DNA of 64,000 bases from Chinchilla lanigera (Eukaryota > Chordata > Mammalia > Rodentia > Chinchillidae), in NCBI RefSeq assembly GCF_000276665.1, contig NW_004955438.1:8546002-8610001 (forward strand), given 5' to 3'. Under the pieces are notes generated by a model that worked only from the letters and a program-made list of their open reading frames with translations, had not been told where the DNA came from and did no database searches. Both the position numbers and the translations under genes were made by a program. Below are positions 1-13,379 of this stretch, piece after piece. How positions within the stretch are numbered: the first letter of the stretch is position 1; each line of letters starts with the position of its first letter.

Positions 1-3000
1 CATTGTTGGGAAAATCTTTGGGGGGAATTGTAAATAAAGATCTGCAGAAAGGAAAGGTCTAAACTGGGCAAATAACTAGGAGCAGGACAGGGAATTTTGA
101 CGACCGGAGGTGGAAGCCACTCATTACGCTGAGTAAGGGCAAGGAATGACTGTAAGTGATGGGCAGTAGCAAGGAGTAGGCACCTGGTATTAAGAGGAAA
201 GAGCCCAACCTCCACATCATGAGAGTTTTGAAGGCTATTGTACTGACTTTGACCTCCACTCATAGGCAGGGAGCCCATGAAGTGATCTGAACATTGGAGG
301 CATTTTATTTGACTTTAAGAGAGAGTTTCCTGACAGCTGTATTGAGATAGACTGAAGGAGAACAAAGGTAACAGCAAGAAGCAAGCTTGGAAGTATTTCC
401 AGTGACCTTAGCAAGGGACAATGGTGACTTGACTACATTTGCAGGGCCAGGAAAAGAGGCAGATTCTATGTCTGTTTTGAATATGCTGACAGGATAGGAT
501 GCAGGATGTGAAGAAAGAGATGTATTCAGATTAATTTTCCTAGCCACCTCATGTAACATTTGGAATTTGGGAGTTGTTCTGTAAGGCAGTCACTAAAAAC
601 GTTATTTTATAGGAAAATGCCTTGCATGGAGCATATTAAAATGCAGAGTGATCCTACCCATGTTCAGCAAATTTTCCTCCATATGTCTGAGTGCTCTCAG
701 GAATATGCATTTTTTGACAGGCATGCTAGATAATTCTGGTTGGTCTACATATCCTTCAAAAATCACTAATGTAGAGGATTTGCTGCTGTTTTCAAAATTG
801 TAGGCATTCTTGGAGGAACTAATTAAACCAGAAAAAGTTAAAGAAACTCCAGAGGCAAGCATCGAATTTTAATTCTAAGATAGGAGAAATAGAAGTTGAT
901 AATATTTATTTCTAAGGCTGAGAATTGGTGGGGTAAATGGTAAATACATACAGTTAGTACTTTTTTTCTTCTAATGAAAGTAAAACACACGATGTCTGAG
1001 TATGCCTGTGAAGACATATTTAATGCATTTGTACATAGGATCAATGGACAACATAAAAATTGTAGTAGGAGGAAAAGAGGATTTACTCTGTGTCAATTCT
1101 TTCACCATGATTTTGTGTCCAGATCAAAATTACATCTGAATATCTGCTGGAGCAAAATAACAGTGCTTACCACTGACTACCCAATCCTACCCTGAGTTTG
1201 AAGAGTTAAATTGGAGGAGTAGAACACATTCTTAACTATTTCATTTGTGACTTTATTGTCTTTCTCTTAAAAATGCAAATTACTAATGCCATTTTACCAG
1301 GGTTTCCAAATTTGTTGATTGAAGGCTTCCAAATGGATCTTAGATTAAGAACCCTTCTGGTCCCGAATAATATGCCATGCTGAGAAACCCCAAGTGACCA
1401 AATGCCTGTTATAGTTTTTAATTAAATATCAGAGGCTCGTGTACAGAAAGCCTTTGCATCCACAAATTCCCGCTGAATTAACTAGCTTTCTTAAAACTAG
1501 TGAGTCCAGTGAGAGAAATTGCCTTCTCATTTTGAACTCAGTACTTGAGAAGTGAAAGTCAGAAGGCCAAGATTATTGAGATAGCTTCTGGTAAAGATCT
1601 TAACATTTGTATGTATTTGTATTTGTGAACCTCTTTGTATTTGAACCTCTCAACTACATCTTCTCGTGTGAAATGGAAGGTGGACATTTGTGAATACAGT
1701 ACAAAAATTGCTATTACAGATGAAATATGTGGATAAATATCAAACACTAGGGCAAGCATTAGCTTTTAATAATTTTTACACAAGAAAATACAAAATACCA
1801 TATCTTGGCTTGGGGACACAGGTTATAATCAATCATTTCTCTTCTAGAAGATTAAAGGCAGGGGTGCCAGAGGTACCTTACATTCACTCAGGAATCCTGG
1901 CAGATTGGTGAGAACCAGGTAAATACAGTACAAATACAGACAGATCAGGCTTACCGAGGACAGATAGCTCAGTGCAGACAAATGAAATGTAATTATGATT
2001 TTGATGAGTCTTCATATCACAAGACAATGCTTTGTATTAAATAAAATATGAGATTTTTTTTTCCTGAAGAAAAAAAGATGTCTTTGGAGATAATTTCTAT
2101 GTATCATTAATGAAAGAAAAACAGAAAGAAAAAGACAAATCAATGTAGTTAACAAGTTTTAATGGCTCCACTGTGTATTCACTGCACCAAACCTGAACAC
2201 TGGACAGAGAGCACAAAACAAAAGATGCCTTTTGAATAACAAAATCCTAGAAACGAGGAATAGAGGTGGGGTTTCCAGCTAATGCTTGAATGACCAAGAT
2301 TTGTCCTGAATCCCCTCAGTTTTGGCTCTGCAAAATCTAAAATGAGAAAATAAGAAAGCTCACAAGATTTCCCAATCACTACATTTTAAAATGTGTGATA
2401 TTCAGCCTCACCTTGTGGACTACAATGAATCCATTAAGAGGGCAAATAAGAATAATGTATTTATGCTGACTCCAGGGGCACAAAATCATGATAAGAAAAA
2501 TGTAAAGGTTTACTCCAGAGGGAGCACTGGTTCTTGACCTGGAGCAATACCAGCCCCCTCCAACTTTGGTAATATCTGAAGACATTTTTTATTATCATGA
2601 CTAATGAGTGTATGCTGGTAACCTGTGAGTAGAGGCCAGAATAGTGCTAAATCTTCTACAATGTTATGATGAAATTTCCCCATAAGGAGTCATGCCACAC
2701 CATATACCAACAGTACCTAAGTTGAGAAACCCTCTGCTAGAACATCAGAGATAACAAGGCCGTGCACATAGGATGCAGTAGGTAGAGAGGAATATTCAAA
2801 GTGTGAAAAGTGCATCATCTGAAGGAGTGATCTTTTTTCACGTGTGGCGATGGGAGGAAGGCAAGAGAAGAACTTTATAGTGCTCTTGGAGCCCACATTC
2901 AATGAATTTTGGCTGATAGACAAAGATTCAAGAAAATAAGATAGAATGGTGAGTGAAAACAGCAATAGCTGGCGAATGGTATGCAGGAAGACAGAGGACT

Positions 3001-6000
3001 GAGGGGACAGACTCCTTCATAAACTTCTCACTGCATGCAAAGAAAACGTCTTTCCAAACTTAGTCTTTGTACAACTGGTAAAGATAGAGTCAAGGGGAAA
3101 TTTCAATCTCTGAATACTTTGATCAGGAGCTTTGACTTCTACTACTGCAACTGTGAATTCATTAGGAGTTTTTAAACATTAGGAACATATGCTTGATCAC
3201 ACAATTTTAGAAAGACAATTCTGGTGGTAGAGAATGCAATGAATAAAGGGAAAAGAAGTTTGAGTACAGTCACTGGAGCATTTCCAAACATGAAGCATCA
3301 CACTCCATAGAAGTTTGCAGTGGCCAAATACATTTGGGACACACATGGTTAAACTCAATCAGACAGGGCTGTCTTCTACTATATTACTTCTATGATGCTC
3401 TGCTTGACTATCCACTTGTTATGCTTCTAAAGAGGCTGCAGTATATAGCATTTTCCATGTATATTCAAGTAATGAAATATTCATGATTTCTACAACAAGA
3501 TTTCTTGTTGAAAAACACTTTATAAGAAATATCAATTAATGTTTAGGGGAAAACAATGGCAATGGATTAATGTAAGAGATATTGGAATGGCAGAATTAAC
3601 TTTTAGACTTCCAACTTTGGAAGACCATTGGAAGTTAAGATGTTCTTATGGCCATCAACATGTAAATCTACAGATAAGAAGGAAAATACCTTAAGAAACC
3701 TGTAGAAGTATGATAACATATTGGTGAAAACTAATATCACAGTACTGATCAGTTATTTTAATTTCCTAGAATTCTGGGTTAAGAAGGGCTCTGAAGCAAT
3801 ATCAAGAATTGATAGGAAGTCGTATATGTCTAGGAATGGCTTCTAAGCAAGCAGGAAAAGTGCAGGCAGTACTGATATCAAATATTTATTTTATACAGGC
3901 CAGAAGTAGCTGGATCAAGAGAGTTTGTCTAGTGGTCTAGTGGCTTCAAAAAAATCATAGCTCATGAAAATTTTCTTCAACAGAAAAATGTCCTGCCGTA
4001 GAAATGTAAGTAGACAGAATGGATAAAAATAAAACTTATGTAAGTAACCCAGCAGAGAAACCTCCCCATCCTTTCTTCTTCCTTATATTCTTTCCACTGA
4101 CATCACTACAGATGATAGTTTCTGGAGTTATTTAACTAGTTGAAAAGATAAGACTCAAAAATTGTGAGGGAAGACATGATCAGCACAAATATTTCCATCT
4201 TATCAGGAGAAATATTTTTCTCTTTCATTTATTTTCTACATTTTGTTCCCATTTGCTCTTTATTAATATTCAGTAAGGATTTGGTAACTTGCAGAGTCAT
4301 TGAGTTTTATCAATAGACAAGAGAAAGGATTTTTTGTTTACAAGTAGATATTAATGTAAAAGACTGAAGTTACAGCTCAAAGCCCCAGTGGATTTTGGGC
4401 TGTAGTTTTGTAAACAAAACTGAAATTGGAGAAAAGCCTATTAAAGCAATATACATACATGTTGCAAGCACAATCGGCAAGCTCCTCTCCTTTGCTGAAA
4501 CTTAGACATCTTGCAATTTATTTAATTATTCAGAAATGATTTATTTCCATCTTCAGTTTTTAACTGTTGGTCCTGTAAATTCACAGTAAAGTAAAAGTAT
4601 AGCAAAGACGTGCTTTGAAATGATCATTTGTCTTAGAATCAGCAGAGAAGTACTGCAAGAATAATTTGTCACTTTGACAAGCTTCAGATTGTTAATGAAA
4701 TTGGCAGGTACTTGTTTAAAAAAGATTAGATCTAGAATAAAAGCAAACCAGTAATTTGCAGTTGGACAATAATTGATGGGTTTATCAGATACGTACTTAC
4801 CATTATTGTCAACTAAAGCAATTTAGTGTTCTTTCCTTAGTTTCAACCAAACAAACCCTGAAGATCAGAGCTAGGAGAACTTTCTGTTTAGCTTTTCATC
4901 TCCAGTCCCTGGCATAGATGTCCAGCACATGAGTAGAAGGTTCAGTGTTCACACTCGCCAGAGTTATTGTTTGCTGAATATCTAGACCGTGTGTGTTGTA
5001 ATAGTAGGTATCTTGCTTCAGACTCACACACTAAGACAACTGAACATTCTAGTCTATTTTTGGAGTCCCGGGAGATATATCTAAGGGGATAACATCTGAG
5101 CTTAAGTGGGTACAAATTTCTTGATGCCTACTTTGTGACAATTTTTGAGCAGTAGGACTTGCAAAGTTAACATGGGGGGAGTAATTTTCTTTCCTAAGTG
5201 ACAAATCACACCCTAGGATAGTAGAAATTAATACGCACATTCTAAGCAATAAATTTGTGAATATTCTCTAAATGACTGGAATAGTTACTTCCAAGATATG
5301 ACTTTTAAAATGTTTCTTAAAGCACTGAGTTATCTAAAGTGTATTCTATGTACCAGGGCTATGAAATTTTGAAGAGTTACAATCCTGATCACCTACTTTG
5401 GAATTGTTTCAGCCAAAGCAATACTTTTTTTACAACTAATTGTAAATATTACTTTTCTGTGGGTTTAATGAACCTAGTGAAGAGATATGGAAATTTTCTG
5501 CTATATTTAGACATTTCACTGAGAAAAAAATTAAATTAAGATAAATGTATATCAACCCCCACTAATTAGTCAGAATATGGATATATTGGTATAACTTAAG
5601 ACAGTAAAATAATATTATATATGAATTTGTGGAATTGTGGAAATGAACATATTATATTCTTTACAGTAACATTTAAGATGTGATGGAATTATTTCTTACA
5701 CATGGAAAATAGTTAAATGTCCAAAGAGTACTCTGTAAAACTGAATAGAGCCAGCCTCATTCTAACAATGTACTTGGTAGAAACCTAGCACTATTTCTTT
5801 CTTTTTTTTTTTAACCTACGGCTCTATTTCATTAAAATGAACCACGTCATCAAAGAAAAAAGCTTCAGGCTGTGTTGCTAGACATATGCTCGTTTCCACA
5901 TGGCAGATAGTATAACTAGGAAAATTCTTTGAAGTTGGTGAGAATAAAATTAATGATAATGATAATAATGAACTCTAAGATTTGCATTTTGGAACACAGA

Positions 6001-7120
6001 GAAACTGCATTTAACTTTCTGGACACTAGATTTTTTTTGTAATATTGTAAACTGATATATATATCTTCAGTACACACACACACAGGCTCTAAATAAACAA
6101 TCTTCAATCTCTGCCTGCACATTCTTTTCTGGGTAGAAAAACAAAAGCTTATTCACACACATCTGGAGGTCCTAGAGGCTTGTGGTATTGGAGCTGAGAA
6201 CTAGAGATGGCATCAACTCTGCTGTCCTTGGCTTTTGACATTTGTCTCTGTGTCCTCCCTTTAATATGGGTGTGTGTGGGTAGCTTCTGGAGGGGTGTTT
6301 GTGACCTACAGCCCATTGACATGAACTAACTCACATGGGAGGAAGTGTTTCATTGTTGGGTGGAGCTTTCCATGCCAAATGTTTCCAGACATTAAAGACT
6401 GCCAACAAGTTAATGTCACGTTACAGCGCAACCTCATGGATTCCACATTTATTGGCAGAATATGAAGGATGAAAGCAAAAATGGAGATGAGAATGGGAAA
6501 AATGCCATGACAGCACTTGGTGTTTACAGGGATAGCAGTGATGTTACCTTGGAAGTAATAAAAACCCAATACTTACTGAAGGTAAATTACAGATGAAACT
6601 ATGCCACAAAGGAAAGAAATGACATAGAAAACACGTAACTTTGTATTGAGAAAAGGCAGACTCTTCACTCATATTATCCTTAAGAATGAGATGTTACCAT
6701 CTGCTCTCCAAACCATTACTGTCTATCACTGTGGGTTTCTCCTCAGTCTCCTCCCTGATGTTTCTCTGAGTTTTCACATTGGCTCTCTTCCTGTGAGTAA
6801 CATCTTTTCTTTAAATGTTTCCACATTTTCCCCTGTCTTTGTAGCTTAGGTGTGACTCTGTTAAGCATTTCAAAATATTACATGTTATTACACTATAATA
6901 TCGGTCTCCATCTCACACATTTTATTTTCAAAACTTAGTAGTGTTCAAATACTATCTACCTAAGTACAGTATTAAAAATGAATATTTATTTTATATATGT
7001 ACATTAGGTCTTAATTTTTACAAGAACAGAATGGTTAGCTCCCCATTTGATTTTACAATGCTTAATTTATTTCCATGTCTGTGTAGGGTCATTTCAACCC
7101 AGTCTCCAAATTGCAATCAT
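1..7120. other. AT-rich intergenic sequence, no gene recognised
   Basis: No open frame here exceeds about 87 codons, and none shows a recognisable domain or a convincing acceptor/donor pair. The sequence is AT-rich, low in CpG and mostly free of repeats that I can name; a short CA run lies near 6073-6085. I infer upstream flank of the gene whose CpG island starts near 19.2 kb, but very old decayed repeats may be hidden here. Confidence 0.6.
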
Positions 7121-7129
7121 TTCTATGAT

Positions 7130-7530
7130 TGTGTTTGTATTAGTCACCTTTTCACTACTGGAACAAATACCTGATATACACAGCTTCAAGGGAAAAGGAT
7201 TTGTTTTGGTTCAGAGTTCATGGCTGTTTGGTTCCAAGGCAATAACATTACACTGGAGGGGCACTGTAGAAGAGAAAGCCGCTTAAATCATGGTGGCTAG
7301 AAGTAAAGAAAAATGGCAAAATCCAGACAGAAGGGAAGGAGCCAGATTACATGCCCATAGACTTATCTCCTTTAAGCAGGTCATACCACCTAATATCACA
7401 TTCAGCTATGAATTCATGATTGGATTAATCCACTGAGCAGGTTGCTGTTCCCAAGATTGAATCACCTTTAAAAAGCCACACCTCTGAACACATGAAACTA
7501 TTGGGGCTCATTTGATAACCAAATCATAAT
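7130..7530 (-). mobile_element. MaLR-type (ERVL-MaLR) solo LTR remnant
   Basis: The block opens with a 'tattagtcacc' motif and runs through a 'catggctg' segment, a 'catggtggc' segment and a stretch close to 'ggattaatccactga'. It ends with 'accaaatcataat'. That order and spacing match the reverse orientation of MST/THE1/MLT1-class LTRs as I remember them. Length, about 400 bp, fits a solo LTR. No internal retroviral coding sequence flanks it, and it is diverged, so I regard it as an old inactive copy. The subfamily is not assigned. Confidence 0.6.
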
Positions 7531-7794
7531 AGTGCCATTGCCTTTTTCTATAACATTCTACATGGTATCTTAACACATGTATCTTAGGTGTTACTTAATG
7601 GTAAGTATCTGCTGCTTATGCTGACTATTCCAGAAACATGACATCTGCTGCCCTACACTTACAATTTTACTTTATTAAGTCTTTATTAAGCCACTTTCTT
7701 AAGTCTTGACACCTATAATCTGTTGGTGAATCCTAGCTAGTTGCATTGCTTTTGTAAATAAAGTTTTATTGGAATAAACCCACACTCACTTGTT

Positions 7795-7897
7795 TTCTTT
7801 CTTTCTTTTTTTTTTCTTCTTCCAGTACCAGGAATCAAACTCACGACCTTGTGCTTTCCAGGCAGGCACTGTCCCGCTAAGCTAAATCCCCAGCCCC
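7795..7897 (-). mobile_element. ID-type SINE (tRNA-derived)
   Basis: A T-rich tract (the poly-A tail read backwards) is followed by the complement of an ID element: 'aggaatcaaactcacgacc' corresponds to the B box region and 'gctaaatccccagcccc' to the 5' end of the element. ID elements are rodent SINEs that derive from a tRNA-Ala/BC1-like source. This copy is non-autonomous and somewhat diverged. Confidence 0.8.
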
Positions 7898-9380
7898 CTC
7901 ACTTGTTTTCCTATTGGCAGAGTTCAACAGGAAAAGCACAAGGTGGGTCATATCAGTGTCCTATTTAAAAACGTCATGTTGTCTCCTTACTGTTAGAAGC
8001 TGAAAGAGTAAATAAGACCCAAAATGTACAATAGATATTATGAAATAGGGAGAAAATGCTCAAGAGGAAAAAGAAACTGAAATGAGGGAAAGGAGAAAAG
8101 AAGGGAAAAGGAAAAAAATATATACACACACACAAGATAGTTAAAATAGTTACACTATTAACTGCTATTAGCTCACTGAAAGTAAAGGTTTATGCTTATA
8201 TGGTTTGATCAATTTTTCATGCCTATATTTTGTAATATGAGCAACTACCTTGAAGATGACTATACACAATGTACTAACCATTGTTACTCTTACAATCTTG
8301 TTTTGAAATTTTATACCATTGTTTTTATTGTTCATTTTTCTTTTCTTTAAAATAAAATAAACTTTGGTGACTCTTTATATCTGTCAATATAAAGCTCACT
8401 TTTCTGCTCTGTCTGAAGATGAAGCACTCCCTCCCTCTCTTCTTCTCTTTCTACACAGATTATATTCCAGGTATAATATAAGCAACTTTAAAGAAGTTCC
8501 TACAATATTCCAGGTAATATCAGAAAGCCCAAAAGACTGTGTTAGTTGTGTACTCTAAGTTGGTCCATAGAATTTTGTGTTTGCCTTAATTTAGTAACAT
8601 ATAGAATTGCTCTGTAAACTTGGCTAATTATCAGCATCCTCTGCAATAATTTACATTAGAGTTAGTATTATTAAGACCACATTTGCTAACACTAAATGCA
8701 GTGCCTAAAATAGAGTAAGGCTTCAGAAATACATAATGATCTAAGTAGTAAAGTGCAGGTACCATTCACATACTAACAAAGAAAAGGAAAAACTATTAGA
8801 TTAGGATAAATTTTAATTCGAAAAAGTACAAAGGGGACAATCAAATTTGAGAGAAATACACAAGATGCAAGAATTATAGAAAAAATATTTTATTAATGTG
8901 ACTAGTGATGCAAAATAATGATGTAATCATATTATGATATGCAGGAAGAGTAAAGAGTTTCATAGCTGTAATTCACATTATTTAGTCCATGATGTAAACA
9001 TCTTGACATTTTCCAATCTTTCTTATCTTCTTATGACTCATCCACTGAAATGATTTAGATATGCAATTATGTTATTATTGTTTCTAATAATTGCTTAGAT
9101 GGAATCTCACTACTTTGAAATATAAAAGAAGTGTTGAGTGCATAGAAGAGATAAAATTTACACTAAATCTCTAAACTTTGCCTTATTATACCATCCTTAA
9201 CCATCATAGCCATGAGTTTACCTGGAATGTACATAAATGAAGAGGATTAGAGGTAAGAAAAGCAACTCAGAAAATTAATGTTTTTACCCAATATGGTTTA
9301 ATATCTGAACCTTGCAAAACAACGTGGAAATTGAGGATTGGTATATTCTTCAGTTATGCCTTTGAGTTAATAGTATTGAG

Positions 9381-9402
9381 ATATACATATATATATATAT
9401 AT
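9381..9402. repeat. Short (TA)n microsatellite
   Basis: A run of alternating T and A interrupted by one C. It is typical AT-rich intergenic microsatellite DNA and has no sign of function. Confidence 0.85.
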
Positions 9403-10451
9403 GTTGTGTACAAATTGCATATACACAAATATTCAAATGGTGTTGTTAGTATTAATTATCTTGGGGTCTTTTCTATGATAGCTTTAAAAGACAAAATAAG
9501 ACTAAAGTTCAGCTGAAAGGTTTGCATTCAAACATTTCCAGGAAGGAAAATATTAATAAAATATTAGTAAGTAAATAAATGATAAAATATTTAGGAATTA
9601 GAATGTTCAAGACTTTGGATGCTAACTTTAAGTAAAATATAAGGAACAACTCAGATGAGTCCTGGTGAATTTTAAATGTACTTGAGCCTATAGTACCAGA
9701 GGCGGCCTGGTTGCTTGCTTATGTCAAAATAGCCCTTTCCTACATGAAAAACTATGCCAAAGAATTTACAAATCACTTGGAACTTTCTTTTTAATTTCAC
9801 CCTTATCCACAGGAAGGACTGTTAGCATTCTTCTCCTAACTACAACTTCACAGTGTTAGTTTCCAAAGGCAAATAAATGTGGAATATTATGTGATTCACA
9901 TAAACAACTCGACTTATCCTGAGAAAGGAAAGCCCCCCTACGGCTCTTAATGGTTATGCGACTGGGACAAACCATGTTTGAACTGTTTGAATACGTATCT
10001 CCTTACTTCTGCCTGGTGGGATTCAGAGTCACCCACTAGGCAGGGTTAACTAATGACTGAAATGAGATCCAGTCATTTAAGGAAATCTCAAAGGCTTCCC
10101 AGGGTTAGGTTGGAAAGATGTCACAAAGAGAAGGGCTGTACTTGATGCTTTTGCAGTGTTTACAGAACCTATAACACAATGGAGCATGATTAATGAGACT
10201 CTTCAAGCTCTAACCTATGCAGTAGGACTTTGTACTTGTCATGTCTACAGATCAGCCTTTATCACCCCCATAATGTAAGAAATGTAAACCAGAACCTAGT
10301 CATTTCCTAGCGGACTGACTCTGGCTTTCATCCTTAAGTAAACTAAGGAGTTAAAGAGGTGACCTTCTCATTTTTTAATGAGAATGACATTTTGCCTCAT
10401 AAAATGCTTTTCCTTTAAATATCTTTATCTGTTTTATTTTGTACTTAATAA

Positions 10452-10519
10452 ATATGAATATATATGTAGATATATGAATATATATATGAATATATATGAA
10501 TACATATATATATATGAAT
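10452..10519. repeat. Imperfect tandem repeat built on 'atatatgaat'
   Basis: The unit 'gaatatatat' recurs several times with small length changes, then passes into a pure (TA)n run. It is almost entirely A and T and can fold on itself. It is probably a decayed microsatellite. Confidence 0.85.
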
Positions 10520-12011
10520 CAATTTTGCTAGAAATTGTCGTCACTTGTGACAAATGAGGCATCTAGACCATAATGTCATTAAGTAATTTTCCTAAATTGT
10601 TAACTTGTTTGGGGACATATTTGACCCTGAAATTCTGTTTGATTCTACTTAATAAATTATCACACACTTCTGTATTTGCACACATTTTATAAGGCATTAA
10701 TAAAAGAACCTGGCCAATCAGTAAATTTTCTCAGTATCTTCAAATGCAATTTCTACCCTTTTTCCTAAAGACTGAGTGTCATGGTGTAAAATGGAAAAAA
10801 AAAAAAAAAAGGATGTGATTTGCATCCTTTGTAAAACATTTTAATTGTTTCAGGTTAAAAATTGCGTTTGATTTTTGTTTTTCTGTGCATTTCAAACCCA
10901 CACCTTGTTTAATTCACTTCCCCTCATCTCTTTTCCACAGGGATACTATGAATAGGTGATAAATGGCTCACAGGCCCAGAAGATCTGGTTATAATTCTAA
11001 GCTCCTTCACTGTTCCAACAGTTTCCTGTGGCCTGAAAGCCAAGGTCTTCTTGACTGTAAAAAGGCCGGGAGAGTGCATACAAACTCCACTTCACTGCAT
11101 TTAGTGGACAACTTCCGTTTGAGAAAAATGAACATAGAATACCAACCAGGGTCTGTTTCTCACAGGAGACAGTGACAACAGTTGTTCTAAAGCTCCTATG
11201 TGAGGATTATAAATCTGTGCTTTGGATCCTCCTATATCATTGAAGGTGGATGTAGATTATTCTTCCTGGACATTTTCATCAGCAGCATCCAGTAAGGCAT
11301 GATGATAGTTATCCAAATGTAACAGATATGATAGGTCCCTATTCAAACTTAGTTTTTCTCTTGCTACTGCAGTTAAATTTTTTTCAGGCCATCCTCTTGG
11401 TAAAATGATGCAGTTTTTTTGCTCCAGACATTACAGTAGAAGCCATGGGAAATACCTTTGTTTGCTTCGTTTATTTATTTTTCTGGTAGCTCTGGAGTTG
11501 TCATCATTTGAGCAAAGAAAGACCCTTGATCTGAGTTCACTGATGGACAAGATGTTGTCTTTCTTACCCCTTTGACAGCTGACACTATGTCTGCTTTTCT
11601 TAACTTATCTGTATCATCTGTTCTTATTTTGTCAGAAAAAAGAAAAAAATGACATTGTCATAAATTGATATTTATATTGCACTAACTTGTCAGAGGAAAA
11701 AAAAATCCAGTTGTTGAAGATTTGAAGGAATTAAACCGTTGTGCAGATATGTGAAAGTAATTAAGAACCCTATTACCAAAAATGTATTTTAATAAATAAA
11801 CTTCTTACCTTGAGTCTGGTAAATAAATGTTCCATGGGTTCAAGAAATAGAGACTTTTGACAGAAGAATTTGGAGATCAAATAACTTAGTGTAAAAACAG
11901 AAATAATTCCCTTTTGGATTCACAAATCTATTACAAATATTGCCTTTTTACTAGTTTATATTTGCAATACACCATATATATGTATTTCCCCAAATGCATA
12001 TGGCATATCTT

Positions 12012-12108
12012 GAAGATATATTTATATCTATATATATCCATTAAGCCTATATATAGATAGATAGATAGATGCACATATATTATATATACATACATATACA
12101 TATATATT
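12012..12108. repeat. Compound (TA)n / (TAGA)n / (CATA)n microsatellite
   Basis: Three simple-sequence phases follow one another: alternating TA, a short run of 'tagatagatagatagat' around 12053-12070, then a 'tacatacata' phase. Such compound arrays arise by slippage and are often length-polymorphic. Confidence 0.85.
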
Positions 12109-12349
12109 GCACATCTTGGTCATTTTTATTTCTTTTTTAAGAGAATAGAGTGGAAATTGTACATAGTTTATATTTTGTTTTTTGCCACTGAGTTTTACAG
12201 ATCACACAGATGGATTTAATCAAATTGGAATTCACTCGCTGTTTTGAAGAACTAGTGAACCACAGGGAAACTGTTTAGACTTCTGTATTACTGTCACATT
12301 TCTAGTAAACTCTATAATCCTTATTTACCTCTCTTAAAATAATTCAGTT

Positions 12350-12486
12350 CCAGCCTGGCGTGGTGGTGCACACCTGTAGTCCCAGCACTTGGGAGTCTGA
12401 AGCAGGAGGATCATTGCCAGTTGAAGACCAGCCTGGGCTACAAAGCGAGACCTCATCTCAAAAAGATGAAAAGGAAAAAAAAGACA
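12350..12486 (+). mobile_element. B1-type SINE (7SL-derived), no internal duplication
   Basis: Starts 'ccagcctggcgtggtggtgc', continues through 'cccagcacttgggag' and 'gaagcaggaggatc', then 'gaccagcctgggctac', and ends in an A-rich tail. This is the standard layout of a 7SL-derived monomer. The 'cagcctgggctac' segment occurs once, so the 29-30 bp internal duplication seen in the copies at 29.5 and 45.0 kb is absent here. It lies in the upstream flank and is probably neutral. Confidence 0.9.
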
Positions 12487-12589
12487 ATTCCGCCCTATTT
12501 ATTGGTGATATAAAGGAACCTATAAGGATTTCACTAAGATTAAAGGTCCATAGATACTGACATCCTTCTCAACATTTTAAAAATAATTC

Positions 12590-13375
12590 TCTTTAAACAT
12601 ATTTTTTACATCATAAAATTCATGCTTTCCAGCTCAATGATTTGTTTCCTAAATTTACTAAGTTACACATCCATCATGATGAATTCATTTTAGAACATTT
12701 CCATTGTGGTACTATGACCTCTCATGCTCATTTGCTGTTAATCCACATTCCCCCTCCCTCTACCAGTCTTCCTCCCCTACCAGCCAATGATCTTATTTTT
12801 GTCTCCATATCTTTATCTTTTCTGCATGGTTCTATAAATTAAATTATGATTGAATTTAGCCTCTTGTATACAGCTTCTTTCACTGGACATGCTTTCGATG
12901 TTGACCCATGTTGGGGTACATATCCTCAGTGTGTTCCTTTTTGCTGCAAAATAGTATTTCTTTACTTGGCTACGCCACATTTTGTCTTTCCGTTCATAAG
13001 TTGATGGGCAGCTAGATTGTTTCCAATGTTTGAATATTATGAATAATCCTAAGAACAACATTTATAAAGAAGTATGTGGACATAATTTGATGTCTCTCAG
13101 GGAAAATCCCTGAAAATGTAATTGTGGGATTAGATGTTAAGTTTTTATTTGAACATATTAAGCTCATATTTTCAGAGACCATCACATGAAATCGCTTTTC
13201 AAGTTCGTTGTCCTGTTTTACATTCCCACTGGTAATCTATGATCTCCCAGTTTCTCTACAATTTGCTGCCACTTGTCATTGTCTGTCTTTTTACTATGAC
13301 CTTTGCAGTGGGTAGTAAGTATATCTCACTGTGGTTCTGGTTTAGATTTCTCTAATAATGTTAGTTTCCATAGGT
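12590..13375 (-). mobile_element. Old L1 (LINE-1) 3' fragment
   Basis: The sequence follows the antisense of the mammalian L1M-class 3' end in order: 'attccccctccctctaccag' near 12748, 'cttctttcactgg' near 12871, 'gccacattttgtctttccg' near 12975, 'ttgatgggcagc' near 13002, 'gaatattatgaataatcct' near 13032, 'acattcccactggtaat' near 13220 and 'atctcactgtggttctggtt' near 13322. The reading frame is broken throughout and it is only part of an element, so it cannot move. Confidence 0.85.
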
Positions 13376-13379
13376 TTAT

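Larger units (their letters stand above)
7900..12340. other. AT-rich intergenic sequence with simple repeats
   Basis: No gene is recognised. The stretch holds several small AT microsatellites, listed separately, and a 16-base A run at 10795-10810. A splice-acceptor-like pyrimidine tract ends at 10940, but what follows (about 10962-11070) reads like a faint MIR remnant and not like an exon. Old LINE fragments may be present beyond recognition. Confidence 0.55.

Noticed and set aside
10940..11175. Acceptor-like tract followed by a 70-codon frame
   Set aside because: The sequence after the acceptor reads like a decayed MIR, and there is no good donor closing the block.
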